NCBI GenBank assembly: GCA_014529385.2 | Contig: CM043950.1 | Span: 64,378,935-64,438,934, forward strand | Direction of reading: 5' to 3' | DNA: 60,000 nucleotides | DNA from: Adiantum capillus-veneris | Taxonomy: Eukaryota > Streptophyta > Polypodiopsida > Polypodiales > Pteridaceae | In this document: piece by piece, positions 25,183 through 37,524 of the stretch | How positions within the stretch are numbered: the stretch's first letter is position 1 | Layout: every line of letters begins with the position of its first letter | The notes under the pieces: generated by a model | What the model was told of the DNA's origin: nothing | The model's database searches: none | What the model saw: only the letters and a program-made list of their open reading frames with translations | Made by a program: the position numbers and the translations under genes

Positions 25183-25430
25183 TGTTGTGAGTGCGTGGAT
25201 GTGATGCGCATGCGCAAAGAGTGCGAAGGGGAGAGAGGGGGAGAGAGAGAGCACGACACAAGATGTGGGGTGAAGCTCCCAAATCTCACAGTGTGAGCAC
25301 CATGTGAGAATGTGAGTGAGACCTCCTTATTATTTGTATGTATAAAGAATAAGGAGATGAATGTGGGCGGTCGAACACTGGCCGACGGACACAGGAAAAG
25401 CACGGTGAGGCACACCGCCTTTACCTAACA
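25183..25430 (-). repeat. Copia-type LTR
   Basis: On the minus strand this 248-bp unit starts TGTTAGG and ends CACAACA. A purine tract AGTGGAAGAA (25431-25440) lies immediately upstream, which marks it as a 3' LTR of the copia relic to its right. Confidence 0.7.
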
Positions 25431-26530
25431 TTCTTCCACTAAAGGCTGTGTACCGATAAGTGGCGAGAAGACTAGCCTACAACTAATATATACAAGAGGT
25501 GAGAGAAGACGACTCTCGACCTATTTCCACTGGCTCACTCCAAACATGCTCTAGTGTAGATGCAACATGCATACTACTAGGGCTAGAGCCACGATGACAC
25601 TCCTCATGCAGGTATCAAGTGATGACCTGCATGGCTCCACAATGCACAATGCCAGTGTCAGTCATCGCACAACTGACAACTCCCACTACAAATGCACCAA
25701 CCGCATAAGCAAGATCAGGTCTCGAGACCAAAAGGTCAGACATGAAAGACCCAAAAGATGATGAAACATGCACTATGTGTGTCGGCCTATCCCTGTCAGC
25801 AACCTCAGTGCCATATGCATCCTCATCAGGAACCACCTGACTATGCATCACCATGTCAGCATCATTTGGCAAAGGCATATCTGTTGAGAATGACTGCAAA
25901 ATTGAAAAATCAGCACCACTGCAATCACACACAGCTATCTGAAGGACAGTTTCACCCTCAAATGTATCATATGCATCATAGAACAATGTATCGGTCTCTG
26001 GCTCAACTGATGTCATCTCAACGGATGACTGACCAAGGTGTGCATCCCTAGAAATACCACTGTCTGCGTGAACGTCACCACAAGACAGATGCACAACCTG
26101 TTGTGTCTCACAAGATCCTGCCTGCTCTAATTTCCTAACCTCAGTAGGCACACACACAACTGTCTCACTGCTCTGCTGACACAAAGGCAAAGCAGCATGC
26201 AACCCACTAGCAAAGGAAACCCGTCTGTGCTGTCTACATGGCTGCAACAATGTCACAGAGATAGTGCCATCTCTCACGTGACTAACATGCATGAGATATG
26301 TGCTATCAAAACTAGCACCTCTAGCTAAAACAAGCTATCCACGATGCAAACTAAAACCGTGCTCATCTAGGACAACATGGCACCCACTGTCTCTCAACTG
26401 ACTCATGGAGACCAAACTCCGAGTCAAACTCGGCACATGGTGAACATGCCTCATCACTAGCATTTCTCTACTTATTGCAAGTACTCAACTTGCACGACCT
26501 AAGAGTACATATCAATGGGTCCCCAAGGCC
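25431..26530 (-). pseudogene. Ty1/copia internal relic with large deletion
   Basis: From about 26470 downward the minus strand reads the copia pre-integrase region (MRHVHHVPSLTRSLVSMSQL, CHVVLDEHGFSLHRG then a stop, LVLARGASFDSTYLMHV). The long frame 26292-25615 then passes through unrecognised acidic sequence to a piece resembling the end of copia RT/start of RNase H (SFMSDLLVSRPDLAYAVG). Integrase and most of RT are missing. The open frame may be chance survival of a deletion fusion. Confidence 0.7.
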
Positions 26531-26534
26531 TTAC

Positions 26535-27054
26535 TTCCAGATAATAGTAAAAGAGCAAGAGCGACTAGCAACGAGAGAGCACCCAATCAGATCTTACACA
26601 TAAGTCCAAATTCACCATGTCACATCAAGCAGCACATAAAAAAAACTCTTACGTTTTAAAGATATAACCAAATCTATCTGTATTCTCAGAGATGGCTAGT
26701 TGACCAAAGGCATGCGCTTCTTCTTAGCTTAGCTAGTACTAGAGTAGTTGTTTTAACCTTAGTCATATCTAACTAATTGATAAACTCACCCATAAGCCCA
26801 AAATTTTTTATTAATTAATTTCATCAAAGTGCAATTTATTTGTCCTTAATGGCAGTTTAGCATTTTGTGAATCTTGCATTTACTCATTTCCACATGTACT
26901 TTACATTCCTCTCATGATTTATTGCCATATAATTCTGATTGCATAAAACAGTGACTTTGCCTTACAGATTCAAATCCGGATGCTCTACAACATGGACAAA
27001 ATGGGCTTTCTCTCACTAGCTTCCGAGGGCAGAATTTACATCAGGAAGGGGGAA
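26535..27054 (+). other. Internal 3' end of second family B copy (B2)
   Basis: Matches parts of 2390-3915 in the same orientation and ends with the purine tract ATCAGGAAGGGGGAA before the LTR. No coding content. It joins the copia relic at about 26530. Confidence 0.65.
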
Positions 27055-27358
27055 TGTTGCCACCAAGCGACCACCTTTTATGTATCCATGGGCCGGGCTT
27101 GTCAGACCCACTACTAGTAGTGTATTATGTTATTGGTCGGGTTTGTTGGTCAGGTAGGAATGGTTAAGAGTGATCATCGATAAGAGTGCACTTTAAAACT
27201 GGAACCTATCATGTTTGGGTAAGATTGGCTAAGTGCGGGCACCCAAATGTGAATGTGCAAGCCCATATAAAAAGCAATCTAAACCTAAAATACCTCATTC
27301 TCTAATTTGTGCAATTGAAGAGTGCTCTTGCTCCATCTCCATCTTCTTCTTCATCTCC

Positions 27359-27409
<51 letters not shown>

Positions 27410-27634
27410 TGTGTGTGATCGAGTATTGCAACGACGACACGGCAGCGGCAAGGCAGTTGAGTGTGGCACAGCCGTAGCTCCTTCTTCTTTGCGGTGAGGA
27501 ATCCTCCACGAAGGCAAGCGTAGGGCAATGAGTGACACACCCTTGCTCTCTTGAGCTTACTAGATTAGTCTGGTTGTGTGCTTACAGCCATTTGTGGCTT
27601 GCACACAGTGTACAGAAAGTCCCTTGCATTGACA
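27055..27634 (+). repeat. LTR of family B (copy B2) with TATA box
   Basis: This 580-bp LTR starts TGTTGCCA, ends CATTGACA and aligns with 3916-4505. TATAAAA at 27266-27272 is a plausible promoter. It carries the compound (GT)n(GA)n at about 27360-27417, shorter than in B1. The sequence after 27650 is family A gag, so this is another element junction. Confidence 0.75.
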
Positions 27635-27652
27635 CGTGCGACAAATGCACAC

Positions 27653-28289
27653 ACCATCATATGTGAGAAAAGAGATACTCTTTTCTCCTTCTTGAGATTT
27701 TGTGATCTTTGCCATGCAGGGTATGATTTGCGATGTCCTCCACTCTTGTATTCCCTAGGACAAAAGCCATAGATTTCGTCGGAGGAGAAGGAAGGTGAAG
27801 AAGAAAGAGAAGAGGGTGGCCTCTTTCTTGCCTTTTTCTTCCTTTGTTTCCTCTCTTCCCTTTTGGAGTGACGAGGAGAAGGGATATGGGTTGACCATTT
27901 CCTCTTTGGAGGAGTTGGTGATAGTCTAGACCGCCATCTTCATGGAGCCACATCTTTAGAGGAACTTAGGGATTCACTTCTTTCTCGTTCTTTGGATTCC
28001 TCCTCTCTTATGGGAGAGAGTCTTCTTTTGCGAGTCTCATCAAGAGACCTGCTAAGCTCTCTGTCTCCCCTTGGAGAGGAAGATATATCCCATAAGCATG
28101 AAGTTGTTGAGTAGCTTTGGCTTGCAAAGTAGGGTTTCCCATAGCTTAATGCAACCTAATAACAAGATAATTGATAAGCATGGGGGCATCATCATTAGCA
28201 TCTTCATGTACAAAATCAAAGTTATCAATGTTCATTCTAATCTCTTGCTTATTGTCATCCATGCTAATTATATTTATGCGTTTACTTAG
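27653..28289 (-). pseudogene. Gag 5' fragment of a truncated family A element
   Basis: Homologous to 52914-53332 plus 40190-40431, i.e. the gag start of family A. Here the sequence is uninterrupted: GGAGAAGGGATATGGGTTGA at about 27874-27893 is the empty-site equivalent of the DNA transposon insertion at 40428/52913. Frames are broken. It is cut off at about 27650 against LTR B2. Confidence 0.8.
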
Positions 28290-28659
28290 TGTATTCATTG
28301 GCAATTCAAAACCTTAGTTGCTACTCCTCTTAGACTTTGAAAATAAGCACTTATCTACACCCACAGATCAAATTGGTTAATTATAGAGAGTAGTGGGGTG
28401 GGTCTAACATAGCAGAATTATCGAGGGATAGCTACTTTTGAAATTCTTATGGCTCAATAATGGTAAATCCGTAGGCAAGTCTAAAAGGACCATATTATTA
28501 AGACCAAAGCTCCCGAGGTGTGCACCATATCCCACATAGTGGGCTCAACAAAATCGATAATAGACCCCAGTCCCACTTACCCTAATATAATTAACAAAAT
28601 AAACCATTAATAGGCTACTTAAGGACCTCTCTTCTTAAGCAAGAAAAGAGAAACCAAAT
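28290..28659 (-). other. Untranslated leader between LTR and gag (family A)
   Basis: No ORF. It matches 53333-53677 closely in sequence and position. Confidence 0.7.
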
Positions 28660-28671
28660 GCTCTGATACCA
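28660..28671 (-). promoter_or_regulatory. Primer binding site (initiator Met tRNA)
   Basis: The minus strand reads TGGTATCAGAGC, the canonical plant LTR-retrotransposon primer site, one base from the LTR edge at 28673. It shows that this LTR serves as the 5' LTR for the gag fragment at 27653-28289 as well as the 3' LTR for the element to its right. Confidence 0.9.
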
Positions 28672-28672
28672 A

Positions 28673-30904
28673 TGTAATGGAAATGGCCTATGAACTTTGA
28701 GAATAGCGGAATTAAGAGAATTAAAGTGAGCATTTTTGTGAGATCACTTTGAGAGAACTTAATTGATGGTAGCAACATGAACATAGTATTTAATTAGCTT
28801 GGCATGAACAATACTTTTGCAAGAGAGAGAGTATTAGAGAACAGGACAATAGTTGAAGACTGGATTTACTTGGAGCCGGCGGCCCCCCTCCAAAAGGCGT
28901 TTGTATTATAGATTCTCCCATCAAGAGAGACTTGGTACAATACAATCTTTGTGTTCCTTGTGACTTTGGTAATATTATGAAGATGGAAAGCTTCATACAT
29001 CACGAGCATAACATAAACTTTGCGAGAAGCATTAATTATCCTAAGCCTCAGTCCCAAGGCCTCAAACACCTTCGAAGGTGGAGAGAGCTATTGGGGAATG
29101 AGGGTAGGAAAGAGGAAGATGAATCATTCATAGGAGAAATAAATAGTTCCTCACTTATCATCACTCTTCTTGCTTAGCATAGCATAATAGCATAGTAATG
29201 AAAATGAAGAAGATGGAAAGCTTCAGCATTGAAGCATGGCTCTTGGTTGAATTTTCATTCCATAGTCAAGAGTGTTGGTGTAGGCTCTCCACTTCTCAAC
29301 AATATTGGAGAAGGAGATGGAGCTCTTGCACTTTGCACTTCACATGATGAGAGAGAGAGAGTGTATGTGTGTGCGGGAGAGTACACCCTCTCTCTCTCTC
29401 TCTTGTATTATTTAATTATTTCATTTGGACATGTCTTTTTTTTCCTCTTTGAGATAAAGAACCTATCCAATAGGATTCAAGCACATCATGAGGGCCACAT
29501 GTGGAGGATTTTGACATGTGTCTTTTATGCTTCTTAAGTCATTTGTTTGAATTGAACACTTCAACCACTTAGTCAAGTAAGTATGGAAACTGTTTATGGC
29601 TCTTGAGAGTTTATCTTTGAATTGAACACTTCAAGAATCTTAGTCATTTAAGCATGAGAATCACCTAAGCTTGGGCAAAGTTCCCACAAACACTTTAAGC
29701 ACTTTAGTTAGCAACTTGACAAGCACCTCATGCTTGGGTAGGTTTTCCACCTCAAGGTTAGCCCTAGCTTGCCTAAGGTCTTGCCTAAGGTCAAACGACT
29801 TTTTAACAAACTTTTGGAGGTCTTTAATGAAGCTAACCCTAAGGTCTTTTAAGCTCCATTAGATGCACGTTGACCTTTCATAGACAACCTCCTTTTGGAC
29901 CCTTATTGCGATGTAACCATCTCTCCTCTTGGCCCTTGCTGAAATAAATCTAGAAGAACTTATTGCACATTGCTCTTTGGTAGACCGTCTCCTTTTGGAC
30001 CCCTATTAAGATGCAACCATTTCTCCTTTTGGTCCCTTGTTGAGATAGGTCTAGAAACACATATCTATATCCTAACTCTTGTTCCCCTTTTATCTTCCCA
30101 TATTATTAGTTTAGTTTAATATGAGAAAATCATTTGGTAAAGTTAGATATTTTATTTTATGACAGTGTGCATATGGGGTAGCGTGTGGGTGTGTGTGTGT
30201 AGTGTGTGGTGTTTGTTTACAAAAGAGGAGTCCTCCTTTTATAGGCCAAGAAAGTGATGAGGAAAGAGATTATGAGCAAGAGGAGTTATCACAAGGTAAA
30301 CTTAGTTAGAGGCATTCCCTCAATGACAAAGCTTCGTGTGCCCTGCTTGTTGACCAATTTCCGCCTAATCGCCTTCATCATGGGCGAGCTTTGTGTCCTT
30401 GCCTTCTTTCAAAGCTTAATTCCAAGAGCTTCCTTATAATATTTGAGAGAATCTTGATAAAATAAGAGAAAATAGAGCAATAATGGAGAGAAATCTATAA
30501 GAAATTATGTGTGTGGAGTAGGATAATCATGACTTCTTCCCATGTGGACAGATAGGCTCCACCATTCCGGCCATATCTTCCAAAATGTGGCTGCAAAAAG
30601 TATAAAAAATATAGATGCCAAAAGATTATCTCAACGCCTACAACTTTGTTGTTGAAAACTTTTTCCAATTCGGAATGAAAAAAATAGAGAAAAATCCCAC
30701 GAAATGTGTGTCCGTCTTTTTCCTTCCAAAAGTCTTCTAGCTGGTCCCCTCTTGACTTCATGTGCAAGCCTTGTGTCCACAAGTGAATTATGCTTGAATT
30801 GGATAATATTTTATTGAATCCAACTCAATAATGTACAAGATTCTCCTCCCTTTCACTATTGACTTTTACTCTTCACCTGTAGTGACCGTCGGGTAGAATC
30901 AACA
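28673..30904 (-). repeat. LTR of family A (shared)
   Basis: A 2.23-kb LTR, minus-strand start TGTTGATTC and end CCATTACA. It aligns along its whole length with 53691-56090. A minus-strand TATA box (TATAAAAGG, 30235-30243) lies in the part expected for the promoter. A purine tract (AAAAGGGGGAAAAAAA on the minus strand, about 30914-30929) lies just outside. Short GA and GT tracts sit inside. Confidence 0.8.
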
Positions 30905-31109
30905 TCCAATGATTTTTTTCCCCCTTTTCATAGGGTTTGTTCCTACCTCTCCTTATTTCCGAGATCCAAATGTGTCAAAACCATAGCTATGTACAAAAAA
31001 ATACATAGTTTTTTTTGTGATTTTCATGCATCAAGTGCATACCAAGAGAGAGGTGGAGCAAAAATTGAAAAACGGCCCTCATTAGCCCTCCCTCTGAAGC
31101 TAGAGGCAT

Positions 31110-31976
31110 TTATGTCTCTAGCTCTGTACTTGATTCTTCTTCAGTTGAGGTGGAGGAGTCTCCCTCATCATGGATTTCCATTATAGGTGCTTGATCAAAC
31201 CTCAAAAAGTAATGCTTCAGCCTCCATCCATTGATACGTGTTTTGTGTAGCCTACCATCTGCATCCATCAATCGGTAATGGCCATTGTTGTAGCGCTTTC
31301 TAATGACAAATGGCCCCTCCCATCTTGGTGAGAACTTTTTATCCTTCCTAGTGTCAAACCTGTTATCATACCTTATGACCAGCAGACCTTTCTTGAGACC
31401 TTTTGCCTCAAGTCCCCTGTTGAAGGTAAGTCGATGTTGCTCTGCCTGTGCTGCATAATAGTTGATAGCATCTTCTCTATTTAGTTGAAGCCTCTCTAGA
31501 TCAAGAATGTGGTTGTGAAGATGAGCATTAGGGTGTTCCATCTGCCTAGCTAGCACTCTGAAACTAGCCAATCGTATTTCAATGGGTAAAATGGCCTCCT
31601 TACCATACACCAAGTGATATGGCGTGAGCCCAAGGGATGTGCAAAATGAAGTGCAATATGTCCAAAGTACAGCCATGAGATGCTTGTCCCAATCACTTTT
31701 GTGATTTTTTACATGTTTAGTGATGATCATACCATTTACCTTTTCCACCAAACATTGCATTGTGGATAGTAGGGAGTTGAGTGTCATCGTAGGAAATATA
31801 TTTCTACTCCTCAAAGAGTAGATTATGGAATCCTTCTTTCCTCCACATAAGAAGAAGCATGATATTCATACATGCATTTCTTATTGTATGGGTGAGTAAC
31901 ACATAGCCTATTGCCGTTTGGAAGATAACCATCCTTCAAGGTGATAGGTTCTTCCCTAATGTAAGGTTGTAATTAC
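31110..31976 (-). pseudogene. Integrase C-terminal part, core deleted (family A)
   Basis: 31814-31110 reads HKSDWDKHLMAVLWTYCTSF, TPYHLVYGKEAILPIEI, KGLLVIRYDNRFDTRKDKKF, SPRWEGPFVIRKRY and NGWRLKHYFLRFDQAP, the C-terminal half of a Ty3 integrase. The H2C2 finger and the DDE core that should lie upstream are missing; only about 160 degenerate bases separate it from RNase H. A homologous region with the core present lies at about 56260-57343. Confidence 0.85.
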
Positions 31977-32232
31977 CTACTTAAAGTTTTGGTCAGTAGC
32001 ATACTCATCTATCATAAAAGATAGATCATTGTGAGTTGCTATAGACACCACATTTACCCTTGGCCATTGTGAAAGTGCATCAACTACTTTGTTGTGCTTG
32101 CTAGCAATATGAGCAATACGAAATTTAAATTGCAAAAGCTTGGTTTGCGTCATGAAGTTCTTGAGGCTTTGTGATCCATTTGTAGGATGAATGGAGCCCC
32201 CAAGAGATAGTGCTTCCATGTGTCTAGGGCAT
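31977..32232 (-). pseudogene. RNase H 3' half, separated by family D insertion
   Basis: Reads GSIHPTNGSQSLKNFMTQTK, FKFRIAHIASKHNKVVDALS, the end of a Ty3 RNase H domain. Its other half ends at 37906 (LLAILHAC). The two halves join when family D is removed. Confidence 0.85.
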
Positions 32233-32613
32233 TGTTAAGAGGCACATGTTAGAAACTGACTCTGAATAGCTAAGTCGGATTTTGACTTATCGGATATTTA
32301 CTGAGCTGTATTTTGCCAAGTCGGATGTAACTGTCTTTCAGTTGCAGTCTGTTGAATGTCTTGAGACTGGGTAGTTAAGTCGGATTTATCTATATAAGTG
32401 GGGAATGTATCTGCGCACGATGTATCTGTTCTCTGATATGAATGTGATGATGATGGTGCAGTGCAGTAACTATTCAGTGTATTGTCTCTGCTTACTCTGA
32501 TATTCTTTGAGTAGTTATGTTTACTGTGTCTGAATTGTTGTTGATGAAGCATGGTGGAGTAGATTGTCATTCTTGCTGTGTATGATGTTCATGTGTTGAC
32601 CTAACCCACAACA
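32233..32613 (+). repeat. 5' LTR of family D
   Basis: Begins TGTTAAGAGG and ends CCCACAACA. TATATAA at 32391-32397 is a likely promoter. Nearly identical to 37525-37905. Confidence 0.9.
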
Positions 32614-32617
32614 CATT

Positions 32618-32632
32618 TGGCGATCCGCTGGG
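32618..32632 (+). promoter_or_regulatory. Candidate primer binding site of family D
   Basis: TGGCGATCCGCTGGG lies four bases after the LTR, the normal place. It is not the initiator-Met site used by family A. I cannot assign the tRNA without a search. Confidence 0.5.
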
Positions 32633-32659
32633 TTAACGTTTATTTTCAAGTAATGATGC

Positions 32660-33990
32660 ATGTCAGAGGGAGACAGGAGAGTAGGAAGAGTGTACTACAC
32701 AAGGGCTCAAGCACAGGCTGGAAACATTGATCCATTTAACTATGATCATGACAATCAGCAATCACCCGATGCTCAGGGGCAGCAACTTGTAGACCAAGGA
32801 GGGGTAGGATCAGGAGCAGCAGGAGAAGAGAGAGTGAGGCAATTTATTGGAGCTTTATTCCTGGCAGGAAGAACCACCAGGAGAAGGATCCAGTTTGACC
32901 CACTTCAGGGGGCTACCAGGCAAAGACCTAAGAGACCACCACAACCCATTCCAATGGCTCAACCACCACCCAACCCAAAGGTCAAGGCAGCCAAGTTTAG
33001 AGCAGGGAGTAAGGAAGATGCTGACTGTCATGTGGCACAGTTTGAAACTAAGTGGCAGGAAAGTGGCTATCAGGTGATGTATGCTGATGGAGTTAAGATG
33101 GAACAGTTTGCTGCCACATTGGAAGGAAAGGCCATGAGTTGGTTCAGCCAATATGGCATTGCACATTTTGCTACTTATAATGCTTTGAAGCAGGCATTTC
33201 TGCAGAGATTTAGAAAGGAGAAGACTCTGACTGATGTCCTGAGAAAACTCAGAGACATTAAGCAAAATAAGATGCTGGTTGAAGACTATGCACAGAAGTT
33301 CAGAATTTTAGTAGAAAGATTGCAGGGGAATGAAAGACCCACTAATGAAATGTTAGCAGGTTATTTTTTGAAAGGATTGAGAAGCAGCTTAAAGGGAGCA
33401 GTAGCTAGCATTGATATTGTTGGAGGTCTGGATGACCTTGTTACTGCTGCTGTAAGGGTGGAGAAGAGACTTGGCATGACCAAGGCAAAAGGAAAAGAAG
33501 ACAGTGACTCAGATTCAGATGAAGCATCTGAAGACACAGATTCCAGTGGGAACTCAGATTCAGACTCACCATCAGACAGTGATGAGGAAACAGAAAAAAG
33601 AAAGAAGAAACAGAGCAGTAAGAAGAAGAAAGTCAAGCAAAAGCAGAGCATTGAGCAAGATTTGGTAGGCAAACTTAAAAAGTTTGGTTATTCTGTTGTA
33701 GCACCTAAAGAAAAAGTGTATTTCACATTTGTGAAAGGGATGGACATAGCACTGCTAGCTGTTGGTATAATCCAAAGAATAGAGGGCAGACAGCACCTAA
33801 CATAGGAAGAGGAATACCAGAAGTTGGAGCCAATCAAGCAGTACCATTTAGGGGAAGACCACCATTTCAGAGGGCAAGACCTCCTAGACCTCCTTGGAGA
33901 GAGCAGGAGAACAATAATAATAGGAGACCCTGTGTGTACTGTGGTGCACCAGATCACTGGGTAGGTCCCAATTGTGCTTTATGGGTGAAG
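32660..33990 (+). pseudogene. Gag of family D with zinc knuckles
   Basis: ATG at 32660 opens a 381-codon frame. The retrotransposon gag fold is visible: CHVAQFETKWQESGY, AATLEGKAMSWFSQYG, AFLQRFRKEKTL, DYAQKFRILVERLQ, MLAGYFLKGLRSSLKGAV. An acidic Ser/Asp/Glu tract and a Lys block follow. At about 33730 a one-base loss (or -1 shift) moves the frame; in the new frame come two knuckle-like motifs, CERDGHSTASC and CVYCGAPDHWVGPNC. The shift falls inside the first knuckle, so a mutation is more likely than programmed frameshifting. Confidence 0.85.
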
Positions 33991-34473
33991 CATAGGGAAG
34001 AAAGGGGAATGCCCATTGTAAGGTACAATCAGCCCAATCAATCTGGAAATCAGCAACAGCAACAGCAGTAGCAGCAAAACCAGCCAGCAGCTCAGGCAAA
34101 TGTAATCTTGTTTGATGTGTTTTCTCAGGATGAGCAGATTCAAGATACTGACCAAGAACAGGAGCAGCAAGGGAATGAAGAGGAACATCAATGGGCTTGT
34201 GACGGCAACCAATGTGTGCAGGAGGATCATGTTGAAGTTCTAGCAGTGACTAGGTCTAAGGATAAAGCAGCTTTGGATTGGAAGGAGCAAAAAGGGGTAA
34301 GAGACCAGGTTACAAAAAGGATTGCCAAACACCAGGCAAAGCAGGTGGATATTGAGGATGACCCAAAAGAGAAGGAAGAGCAGAATAATGGGAGCAAGGA
34401 GGTGGAGAATAAACAGGATAAGGATTGGTTTGAAATACTTATTAGCTCACCTCTTCAATTATCTTTGGATTAG
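33991..34473 (+). pseudogene. Gln/Glu-rich linker between gag and protease (family D)
   Basis: In the pol frame, a glutamine run is cut by TAG at 34069-34071 and an acidic stretch ends with TAG at 34471-34473. Both would be CAG by one transition. No domain recognised. Confidence 0.7.
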
Positions 34474-36357
34474 TTGTTGCAATTGGTTCCAGCTTTCAAA
34501 GACAGATTGTTCAGAAAGCTGCAGAACCTGAATGGACTTGGCACAATGGACAGGCAGTTTTCTCCAGCAGCAGCAAATAGAATTGATCCAGCAGATGTGG
34601 ACTTTGTGGTACCAGTTATTAAAGTACACTTTCTTGGAGAAAATTTTGATGTTGTGTTATTGGATGGAGGCTCTGGGGTGAATATTTTACCAGAGGCAGT
34701 GTACAAAAGAATGGAGTTGGGAGCTCTGGCTCCAGCACCTTTTCAGGCGAAAATGGCAGACCAATCTAGGGTACAACCTTTGGGAATTCTCAAAGCACAG
34801 GAAATTCAGGTGTCAGGATTATCCTTTTTTGTTAATTTTGTTGTACTCAGAATGTCAGACTCAGCAGCTGCATATGAAATGTTGTTAGGAAGACCTTGGT
34901 TCAGATTGGCTAAAGTAAGACAGGACTGGGGAGAAACTTTTGTCATATTGAAGAAAGGGAAGAAGAAAGTAACCATACCTATGAGGGGAAGGAAGATGGT
35001 TCCATTAAGTGAGAAACCACTGTTTGCTCATACTATTAATTTTGCTGATGAGGTCACAGATGACCAAGAGGAAGAGTTCTTGAAGGCCAATCCAACTGTT
35101 GTACCTGTGTTTGAAGTAGATGTGGAAAGCATGTTACAGCAAGGTAAGGAACAGGATGATCCAGATACAGGTTTAGCACCAGGACAGACAGTACAGGGTA
35201 AGGAACTGTTACAGTTGGTGGACCAGAAATATGCTATGTCTGATAAGGAACAGATTCATCAGGAAGAAAAGGAGGCCAGGGATATGGCTGAGAAAATTTA
35301 TGAAAAGAAGTTTGGGGCATCTAGCAGGGTAGAAAAGGATGAACTTCAGGAGCTGAATTTAGGAACAGAGGCAGAACCAAGAATGGTCAAAGTGAGTGCA
35401 CACATTCAAGGGGAATTTCTAGCACAGGTGTTGCAATTATTGGTTGATTATAAGGATGTGTTTGCTTGGGATTATTCTCAGGTGAGAGGTATTGACCCAG
35501 CACTACATCAGCATAGGATTAATTTGAAAGAGGGTGCAAAACCAATTGTGCAGCAAAGATATAGAATGAATCCTAACTTTGCCAAACAGGTGAAGGAGGA
35601 GCTTGATAAGCTCCTGGCAGTAGGGTTCATTAAACCTGTACATGAAGTATCATGGTTGTCTCCCATACTAGTTGTGCCAAAGAAAAATGGAGCCTTAAGA
35701 GTATGTGTGGATTATAGAAAATTGAATGCAGCAACCATTACTGATCCCTTTCCTATGCCATTTTGTGATGTTGTGTTGGATGCAGTAGCTGGTCATGAAA
35801 TGTACAGCTTTCTGGATGGTTTTTCTGGTTATAATCAGATTAGTGTTGCTGAGTCGGATCAGCATAAAACAGATTTTATAACTGAATGGGGAGCCTTTGC
35901 CTACACAGTGATGAGTTTTGGGTTAACCAATGGACCACCTTCATTTAGTTTTGTTGCTCATAAGGTGTTTGAACCTTACTTACAAGACTTTATGAGAGTC
36001 TTTGTGGATGATTTCTCAGTGTTTGGAAAGAAGGATAAACATCTGCTACATCTGAAGCTCTGTTTTGAAAGATGCAGACAATTCAGGATGGCTCTGAACC
36101 CTTATAAAAGTGTAATTGCTGTGAGGAGTGGAATACTTTTAGGACATGTGGTGTCAGAAGCAGGAATGGCCATAGATGTCAAGAAAATAGAAGCCATTCA
36201 AGCAGCACCAGTTCCTACCAATGTTAAAGAGTTAATGAGGTTTGTTGGACAGACAAAGTGGCACTCCAGATATTTGAGGTATTTGTCTAATGTATGCTTG
36301 CCATTAACTCAATTAACAAAGAAGTATGTGGCATTTGTATGGGATGAACCTCAGTAG
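34474..36357 (+). pseudogene. Protease and reverse transcriptase of family D
   Basis: A 627-codon open frame. Protease: VVLLDGGSGVNILP active-site loop and YEMLLGRPWFRLAKV. RT: WLSPILVVPKKNGALRVCVD, YSFLDGFSGYNQISVAE, FAYTVMSFGLTNGPPSF, then RVFVDDFSVFGKK, the catalytic F-V-D-D box. The thumb/connection (GHVVSEAGMAIDVKKIEAIQ) follows. All RT blocks look intact. The frame ends at TAG 36355-36357, where Gln is expected, and resumes in the same frame as RNase H. This is the best-preserved RT in the window. Confidence 0.92.
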
Positions 36358-36720
36358 AAATCATTTCAGATGTTGAAGAAAATGATATCAGTAGCACCAA
36401 TTTTGCAGCCACCTGATTGGTCATTGCCTTTTCATGTGTTTGTTGATGCCTCGGATATAGCAATAGGAGCTGTACTGATGCAGGAGAAGGAGAAGGGATG
36501 GTTCAGACCTGTGTATTATGCAAGCAGGGTTCTCACAGGTGCAGAAAGAAACTATCCTGTGACAGAAAGAGAAGCTTTAGGGATGGTATATGCATTGAAT
36601 AAGTTCAGGCATTACTTCTTGGGGAACAAGATAGTTTTTCATGTTGATCATCAGGCCTTGTTGTATTTGATCAAGAAGCCACTTCTTACTGGAAGGCTTG
36701 CAAAATTGGATATGGTTGAG
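36358..36720 (+). pseudogene. RNase H of family D, truncated
   Basis: In frame with the RT after one TAG: PDWSLPFHVFVDASDIAIGA, WFRPVYYASRVLTGAERNY, VTEREALGMVYALNKFRHYF, FHVDHQALLYLIKKP. Similarity stops at about 36715 (GRLAKLDM), before the last part of the domain. Confidence 0.88.
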
Positions 36721-37524
36721 CAGTTTGGTGGCGATTCTGACTGCTACACAGAGGTGCAATTGGGCTGCAAGAAAGTCGGGTCATGTGGAGGTTTCAACAA
36801 CCACGCTACTGGTTCAGGTCAACACACAATGCAAAGCTATAGCAAGACTCGAAGGCATCATGGAAGCATAGGATCTGAATGAGGGAGGCGAAGTGGTTAT
36901 ACAGAGCGTAAAGATGGATGTGTGCATCGATGCTTCAAGAGGGAGTTCGCAGACAAACGGGCATGCATCAAGTGAAGCGGGGGTGGCCTGGGATGCCGCA
37001 GCAGGGGAAGGTGAAACGCAAAGAGGCCCATGAGTGGGGGAGATGTGAATTGCGAGCAGAGGAGAGTGTTCAGAAATCGAAAATGATGTTTCTGTGTGTG
37101 TGCAGAGAAGAAATCGTTTTTCAATATATTAATAGCTTACTTCTATATTGCAAGCCTGTCCAGAATCCAGATTCTTCTATTTTATTTCTTACTTATCACC
37201 CCAAGTACCATTTACAAGACACCATTCACACCAAAATACGCCGGAGTTTTTCATACAGCAAGTGCATAGTTTCGGGTGGCAGATTTCATAGCAGATGTTC
37301 AGCCAAGTGCTTTTGCCAAGCAGGATTGAAACAGGTGAAGCAGGATTGAAGCAGGTGATGCAGCAGAGTCAGATGCAGTAAAGGAAGCAGAGCTGGTGGA
37401 TCATAAAGTGAATGCTAAGGACCAGAGTAAGGAAGAAGCTGTGCAGCAGAGAGTGGATTCCTGATCAAGGGATCTGTGGATCCGGGTCAGATTTCTGTGA
37501 AATCTACCATTGGGACGTGCCATG
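36721..37524 (+). other. Non-pol segment replacing integrase in family D
   Basis: After RNase H the sequence changes to something with no integrase similarity. The frame continues to 36882 with VEQFGGDSDCYTEVQLG-type residues and then closes. The far end, 37335-37460, is rich in GAAGCAG / GTGATGCAG-like repeats and may include the polypurine region. Origin unknown; deletion of integrase or capture of foreign sequence are both possible. Confidence 0.6.

Noticed and set aside
28673-30904. Plus-strand short frames within the LTR (for example 29229-29537) as small genes
   Set aside because: They lie inside an LTR, are poorly conserved in frame in the other LTR copy, and match no domain.
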